This document shows, one piece after another, positions 13,236-16,692 of a DNA stretch of 16,692 nt (within the stretch, counting starts at the first letter, position 1; the number at the start of each line of letters is the position of its first letter). This stretch comes from Candidatus Roizmanbacteria bacterium (GTDB taxonomy: Bacteria > Patescibacteriota > Microgenomatia > UBA1406 > GWC2-37-13): contig JAPLYR010000118.1 in NCBI GenBank assembly GCA_026395455.1, forward strand, positions 3,430-20,121. The letters run 5' to 3'. A program made the position numbers and the translations under genes. The notes beneath the pieces were generated by a model. That model was not told the origin of the DNA. It did no database searches and saw nothing but the letters and a program-made list of their open reading frames with translations.

Positions 13236-13473
13236 TTACTTTTTAATGCCTTTCATGAGTCTATACGAATCTATATGCTTTCTGATCATATTAAGATCTA
13301 ATGGGGTTGAAGATTGTACTTGTCTTTTAGTTTCACGAGCAATTACTTCTTCTGCTCTTTTTTTTTAACATTTGTGCAGCTTCAGATTGTTTAGCTTCTT
13401 GACGAAGCCCAGAGCCTTGTGAAGCACTCAATCCAAATTTTTTTGGAGGGGCTGGTTGTGTAGAATATTCCAT
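13236..13473 (-). pseudogene. Small protein gene frameshifted in an A9 tract
   Basis: From ATG 13473 the frame reads MEYSTQPAPPKKFGLSASQG then SGLRQEAKQSEAAQMLKKK and stops early (at 13333). With one A fewer in the run of nine A (13358-13366), the frame continues as RAEEVIARETKRQVQSSTPL and DLNMIRKHIDSYRLMKGIKK to TAA at 13236-13238, giving 78 aa of plausible soluble, helical protein. The promoter is well placed (TATAAT ending 7 nt upstream). A sequencing or assembly indel, a true mutation, or slippage on the homopolymer could each explain it. I do not recognise the family. It fills the gap between the two surface-protein genes. Confidence 0.65.
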
Positions 13474-13480
13474 TTCCAAA

Positions 13481-13486
13481 ATTATA
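13481..13486 (-). promoter_or_regulatory. -10 element of the frameshifted small gene
   Basis: TATAAT on the minus strand, 7 nt before ATG 13473, in the leaderless spacing seen elsewhere here. Confidence 0.5.
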
Positions 13487-13538
13487 CTCCTATATGTACT
13501 TAAGGTGCGTGTCATCAAACTTCATATATGATGCAAAT

Positions 13539-13568
13539 TTGACTTAATAATACTTATTCCTGTATAGT
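13539..13568 (+). promoter_or_regulatory. Promoter of the Cys-rich surface protein unit
   Basis: TTGACT (13539-13544), an 18-bp spacer and TATAGT (13563-13568), with ATG 13581 12 nt further on. The leader would be about 6 nt. Confidence 0.6.
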
Positions 13569-13580
13569 TGTAGAGTATAT

Positions 13581-14294
13581 ATGACTACAAAAATATGTTT
13601 CAGTAAGTCGATGGGCATAATCGTGGGCATTGTAGCCTTACTAATTGTTGGAACAATTACCATTACTCGCGTGATGAGTGTAAGAACCTCCACAAATTCA
13701 CGAGCTGCTGAACCTATGTGTACCGGATTATTAATAAACGAGTGTGTAGGTAGTTGTATTTGGCAAAACACTACATGTATTAGTTTAGTTTCAAGTATTA
13801 CTGTACCAACAGTCCAACAACTTGAAGTGTGTCCTAAGGGGCTTGATTGTAGCACTGACAATGATTCCGAATTCGACTGGGATTCAGCAGGATACGGTGC
13901 ATGTAGAAACGTAGATGCATTTGGAGTTGAAACTAAAATGAGATGTTGCCCTCCAGGATTAATACGGGTTAAAACTGATGGTATGGAACCAGGAGTTTGT
14001 GATTGTCCAAACGGGAAACGAAAAGGTGAATTTACTTCAGCAGAAGATGTGGGAAAATGTATAAATTACAAACCAATATCAAAAAAAGATGGGGATATAA
14101 GTGATCGGTGTATTTCAGGGTTGAGTTGTATTCCGGGAACCTCAGAAGATACAGCACCACGGGGATCTGAGTTTTGTTTTGATGGAAGTGGCGAAGGACA
14201 ATTTTGTTGTCAACCTGGAGACACTGTCACTATTCCAACAGATGCAACTCTAAAAAGCTTTTGTAAAAAAAACTCCTGGTATTCAATGTGGTAA
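13581..14294 (+). CDS. Cys-rich membrane-anchored extracellular protein with internal repeat
   Basis: 237 aa. A signal-anchor at about residues 11-29 (MGIIVGIVALLIVGTITIT) is followed by an outer part holding 18 of 19 cysteines. Two imperfect repeats are visible: residues 84-126 and 177-213 share the pattern C-x-x-G-L-x-C ... C ... C-C-x-P-G (CPKGLDC...RCCPPG and CISGLSC...FCCQPG). A further Cys-rich segment lies at 47-66. Such spacing suggests small disulphide-bonded knots outside the cell. No family recognised. It heads a plus-strand unit: the nucleotidyltransferase starts 7 nt after its stop. Confidence 0.75.
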   Translation: MTTKICFSKSMGIIVGIVALLIVGTITITRVMSVRTSTNSRAAEPMCTGLLINECVGSCIWQNTTCISLVSSITVPTVQQLEVCPKGLDCSTDNDSEFDWDSAGYGACRNVDAFGVETKMRCCPPGLIRVKTDGMEPGVCDCPNGKRKGEFTSAEDVGKCINYKPISKKDGDISDRCISGLSCIPGTSEDTAPRGSEFCFDGSGEGQFCCQPGDTVTIPTDATLKSFCKKNSWYSMW

Positions 14295-14301
14295 GGATAC
14301 T

Positions 14302-14700
14302 ATGCTCACAGAAAATCAAATAAATGTAATCTGCAAAGAAATTCAAACTTATCCTTACGTAAAAGCGATTCTTGTCACAGGATCTTACATATATGGCTCA
14401 CCCAACGAAACAAGTGATTTAGATATACGAATGATAGTAGATGATAAAAAATTTGAAAAAGCACATTGGGATGATTTGTGGCGTTTTAATGTTCGAATCG
14501 AAGCGTTTTATAATACTGTAGAATCAATTGAATTGTATATGGATCAAGCAAAGAAAGGAGTGGTTTTGCCAAAAATCATACATTTCTGGGCAAATGGAAA
14601 AATTATTTACGATCCTGAAGGTTTTGCAAAAAAACTGCAAGAATCCGCAAAGAATATATGGAGACAAGGAAATTACAAATATTCACCAATTATTAAATAA
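14302..14700 (+). CDS. Small nucleotidyltransferase-domain protein
   Basis: 132 aa. The polymerase-beta-like nucleotidyltransferase signature is TGSYIYGSPNETSDLDIRM (Gly27-Ser28, Asp39, Asp41), and RIEAF supplies the likely third acidic residue (Glu67). Such proteins transfer a nucleotide to a protein, tRNA or drug; MntA-type antitoxins AMPylate HEPN toxins, but no HEPN gene is adjacent. An AAGG ribosome-binding site lies 5 nt before the start. It is followed after 2 nt by the HD gene. Confidence 0.8.
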   Translation: MLTENQINVICKEIQTYPYVKAILVTGSYIYGSPNETSDLDIRMIVDDKKFEKAHWDDLWRFNVRIEAFYNTVESIELYMDQAKKGVVLPKIIHFWANGKIIYDPEGFAKKLQESAKNIWRQGNYKYSPIIK

Positions 14701-14702
14701 AA

Positions 14703-15286
14703 ATGGATAACAAAAAGATTGTTAGGCTTACTGAAGCATATGTAAAAAATGCACTCAATGGAGAAGGATCTGGACATGATTGGTGGCATATTTTTCGTGT
14801 TTGGAATACTGCACAAAGTATTTCAAAACAAGAAGGTGGAAATCTTTTTGTTGTCGAGCTCGCTGCGCTTCTTCATGATATTGCAGATCGTAAGTTTAAT
14901 GAGGGCAATGTGCAAAAAGGAGTAGAAAAAGTCAAAGCTTTTTTGACTTCTCTTTCGATTGAGAAAAGTGATGTCGATCGCGTATGTGAAATTGTAAAAA
15001 CATGTTCATATTCTAGCTCTTTTTTAGAAGATGGTACAAGGAGGGCTATGAGTACGCTAGAAGGAAAAGAGAAATATATAACCCAAACATCAAGCCCACA
15101 CTGCACAAATCTACTGAAAGTTATATAAATAAAGTCTCCCATTCCATTAATCATTTTTACGAAAAATTACTTCTCTTAAAGGATTTGATGAATACAAAAA
15201 CTGCACAAAAATTAGCAATAAAAAGACATCACTATATGGAACAATTTTTACATGAATTCTATAACGAATGGGATGGTAATCTTTGA
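14703..15286 (+). pseudogene. HD-domain phosphohydrolase with internal deletion and frameshift
   Basis: The N-terminal part is a clear HD-superfamily hydrolase of the YedJ/YpgQ type: GSGHDWWHIFRVWNTA (about 23-38) and ELAALLHDIAD (about 52-62). After STLEGK (about residue 123) the frame reads into unrelated residues and stops at 15128. A different frame then encodes the expected C-terminus: IYNPNIKPTLHKSTESYI, INHFYEKLLLLKDLMNTKTA and RHHYMEQFLHEFYNEW, ending at TGA 15284-15286. The missing block is the family's QDADRLDAIGAIGIA region, roughly 85-95 nt with length 1 mod 3. That block normally carries the last metal-binding Asp, so the product would be inactive. The remaining sequence is well conserved, so the loss is recent or an assembly error. 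Confidence 0.8.
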
Positions 15287-15292
15287 TATAAT
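15284..15292 (+). promoter_or_regulatory. Extended -10 promoter of the SET-domain gene
   Basis: TGATATAAT overlaps the stop codon of the HD gene and lies 6 nt before ATG 15299, so the transcript would begin at the start codon. Confidence 0.6.
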
Positions 15293-15298
15293 CTATAG

Positions 15299-15709
15299 AT
15301 GTCAAATACATCCATCGTTCTTCCTATTTACGTAAGTACTTCAGATACTCTTAAGGGTATTCGCTGCATAAAAGCAGCTCGTGATATAAAAAAAGGGGAG
15401 TTGATTGAATCTTGCCCAATAATCCTAATACCAATAAGCGAATTTGAACATTATGAAAAAACTGTACTTACCAATTATGATTATGATTGGGACAAAGAAT
15501 ATGGTGCATTTGTTTTAGGATATTGTGTCCTTACCAATCACTCTTTTTCTTCAAATGCAACTTTCGAACGTAATTTTTCAGAGAAAAAAATGGAATATTA
15601 CGCAGTAAAAGACATAAAAAAAGATGAGGAAATTTTCATCAACTACAACGGTGACCCAGAGGACACAACTCCACTTGAACATGCGGGTCACACTAACTTT
15701 GAATTGTAA
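15299..15709 (+). CDS. SET-domain protein (lysine methyltransferase-like)
   Basis: 136 aa, essentially a bare SET domain. RCIKAARDIKKGELIESCPI (22-41) is the opening of the fold, LGYCVLTNHSFSSNATFE (73-90) corresponds to the NHS-x-x-x-N cofactor/pseudoknot motif, and YYAVKDIKKDEEIFINYNGD (100-119) holds the final E-E-I-x-I-x-Y with the catalytic-type Tyr116. SET proteins methylate lysines of proteins with SAM. The usual zinc-binding post-SET cysteines are missing. The target is unknown; nothing histone-like is nearby. Monocistronic with its own leaderless promoter, convergent with the cysteine synthase gene. Confidence 0.85.
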   Translation: MSNTSIVLPIYVSTSDTLKGIRCIKAARDIKKGELIESCPIILIPISEFEHYEKTVLTNYDYDWDKEYGAFVLGYCVLTNHSFSSNATFERNFSEKKMEYYAVKDIKKDEEIFINYNGDPEDTTPLEHAGHTNFEL

Positions 15710-15720
15710 TTCACCTGTGC

Positions 15721-16611
15721 CTAATGGAAAAGACTAGTACTTGTGTATCTATCACCTTTGTCTGGAAAAATAGTGACAATTACACCCTTTTTAATATGTT
15801 TACTTATTTGTATTGCACCCCATAGTGCAGCACCAGATGAAATGCCAACCGACAATCCTTCCTTAACAAAGAGATCTCGCGCAAGCTCAAAGGCAGACTC
15901 GTCATGCATAAGATCAAGCTTTTTATCAAGAAGTGATTCTTTATATATTGAGGGAGTATACGCCTTCATATTTCTTAACCCTTGCACGGTTGAAAAAGGT
16001 TTTGGTTCAACTCCAATAACTTGTATTTCTTTATTAACCTCTTTCAACCGCTTTCCAACGCCCATAAGCGTTCCACCCGTTCCCATGCCGGCAACAAAGT
16101 GAGTAATATCAGGAATAGCTTGTGCTATTTCTTTTCCGGTTGTTTCGTAGTGAGCTTGCACATTCATATGATTATTAAATTGATCCAACTGAATATATTT
16201 TTTTTTATTTTCTTGAACGATATTATTTGCAATAGTAATTGCATAATTAGTTCCCAATTTACCATCAGTTAAAATAATTTTTGCTCCATATGCTTGAAGC
16301 AGTTTCCGACGTTCAATACTAACGCTTTCAGGCATTACAGCGGTAAATTTATATCCTAAATATGCGGCAATCATTGCAAGACCTATTCCTGTGTTACCAC
16401 TTGTAGCTTCTATTATTATTTTATCTTTATTGAGTAGTTTCCTTCGTTGCGCATTCATAATCATTGAAAGCGCAATTCTATCTTTAATTGACCCACCTGG
16501 ATTACTTCCTTCCATTTTTGCAAGGAGAACAACGTGAGGGTTTGATGAATATCTTTTTAATTCAATAACGGGGGTATTTCCAATTGTTTGTAATACATTT
16601 TTATAGTTCAT
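15721..16611 (-). CDS. cysM: Cysteine synthase (CysM-like, PLP-dependent)
   Basis: 296 aa, full length. It makes cysteine from an activated serine (O-acetyl- or O-phosphoserine) and sulphide or another sulphur donor. It begins TIGNTPVIELKRY. The PLP lysine is Lys43 in NPGGSIKDR, the substrate loop is TSGNTGIGLA (about 70-79), the phosphate-binding loop is GTGGTLMG (about 177-184), and SSGAALWGA near 258 plus FPDKGDRYTST at the end follow the family. The DxGDRY ending is closer to CysM than CysK. Not preceded by a serine acetyltransferase gene in the window. Cysteine supply is relevant to the two Cys-rich surface proteins, but that link is only suggestive. Confidence 0.92.
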   Translation of the reverse strand: MNYKNVLQTIGNTPVIELKRYSSNPHVVLLAKMEGSNPGGSIKDRIALSMIMNAQRRKLLNKDKIIIEATSGNTGIGLAMIAAYLGYKFTAVMPESVSIERRKLLQAYGAKIILTDGKLGTNYAITIANNIVQENKKKYIQLDQFNNHMNVQAHYETTGKEIAQAIPDITHFVAGMGTGGTLMGVGKRLKEVNKEIQVIGVEPKPFSTVQGLRNMKAYTPSIYKESLLDKKLDLMHDESAFELARDLFVKEGLSVGISSGAALWGAIQISKHIKKGVIVTIFPDKGDRYTSTSLFH

Positions 16612-16633
16612 ATAGAGTAAATAAATAATAAAA

Positions 16634-16653
16634 AACCTCCCGTTTGGGAGGTT
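16634..16653 (-). terminator. Rho-independent terminator
   Basis: An 8-bp perfect stem AACCTCCC/GGGAGGTT with a 4-nt loop. Read on the minus strand it is followed by a T tract (TTTTATT), so it most likely ends a unit that lies to the right of the window, just before the cysteine synthase gene. Read on the plus strand the tail is GTGTTTTT, so it may act in both directions. It is the only clear intrinsic terminator in the window. Confidence 0.8.
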
Positions 16654-16692
16654 GTGTTTTTATCTTCAAATTTTAGTTTTGACAGATAAACC

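Noticed and set aside
14302..15286. MntA/HEPN-type toxin-antitoxin pair.
   Set aside because: The gene after the nucleotidyltransferase is an HD hydrolase, not a HEPN protein.
16666..16692. Possible last codons of a minus-strand gene (an open frame ending in TGA).
   Set aside because: Only eight codons are visible, too little to support a gene, although the terminator beyond it makes a gene to the right likely.

Overview
This is an AT-rich, tightly packed bacterial window. Genes commonly overlap by 4 nt (ATGA) or abut. Many genes at the head of a transcription unit have a -10 box only 5-12 nt before the start codon, so they look leaderless. Small membrane-anchored proteins of no recognised family are common. 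Gene content, compaction and style suggest a Patescibacteria/CPR-type bacterium (inference; there is no rRNA marker here). TGA is used as a stop throughout. No CRISPR array, insertion sequence or phage structural operon is visible.

Layout. (1) 1-623, minus: the N-terminal membrane half of a spermidine-synthase-like protein, cut by the window edge. (2) 692-3673, plus: a peptide-modification island made of a YcaO cyclodehydratase and a SagB-type FMN dehydrogenase (4-nt overlap), then a membrane-anchored protein and, again with a 4-nt overlap, a 139-aa protein. That protein joins a basic, leader-like N-terminus and a short Cys/Ser/Thr segment to an S74 (endosialidase-type) self-cleaving chaperone domain. 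(3) 10570-3682, minus: a long, nearly gap-free array with internal promoters. In order it holds a VOC protein (broken), a 39-aa ORF, cutA, a radical SAM protein, an epmA-like gene, alr, a GT2 glycosyltransferase, a NUDIX hydrolase, a second radical SAM/SPASM-like protein and an HprK-like kinase. The last two converge on the S74 gene. (4) 10593-10921: tRNA-Cys(GCA) preceded by a partial tandem copy, then tRNA-Ser(UGA). (5) 10932-12556, plus: a U32-family Fe-S protein and a thymidine kinase, overlapping. (6) 12621-15709: two anchored surface proteins, a frameshifted small gene on the minus strand, a nucleotidyltransferase, an HD hydrolase with an internal deletion, and a SET-domain protein. (7) 15721-16611, minus: a CysM-like cysteine synthase, preceded by a terminator of an upstream unit.

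The most interesting part is 692-5317. YcaO plus SagB is the classic pair that makes thiazole/oxazole (TOMM) rings. The only nearby Cys/Ser/Thr-rich peptide segment is fused in front of an S74 domain whose expected self-cleavage site (Ser-Asp) lies directly after it. The convergent HprK-like kinase and radical SAM gene could be further tailoring enzymes. I read this as a candidate RiPP system in which the S74 domain is a self-removing follower; this is a hypothesis.

Four loci carry damage or anomalies: a 107-bp tandem duplication in the VOC gene, a 101-bp tandem duplication in tRNA-Cys, an internal deletion in the HD gene, and an A9-tract frameshift in a 78-codon gene. The tandem copies differ by single bases, which fits two strain variants laid end to end in a metagenome assembly as well as it fits real mutation.
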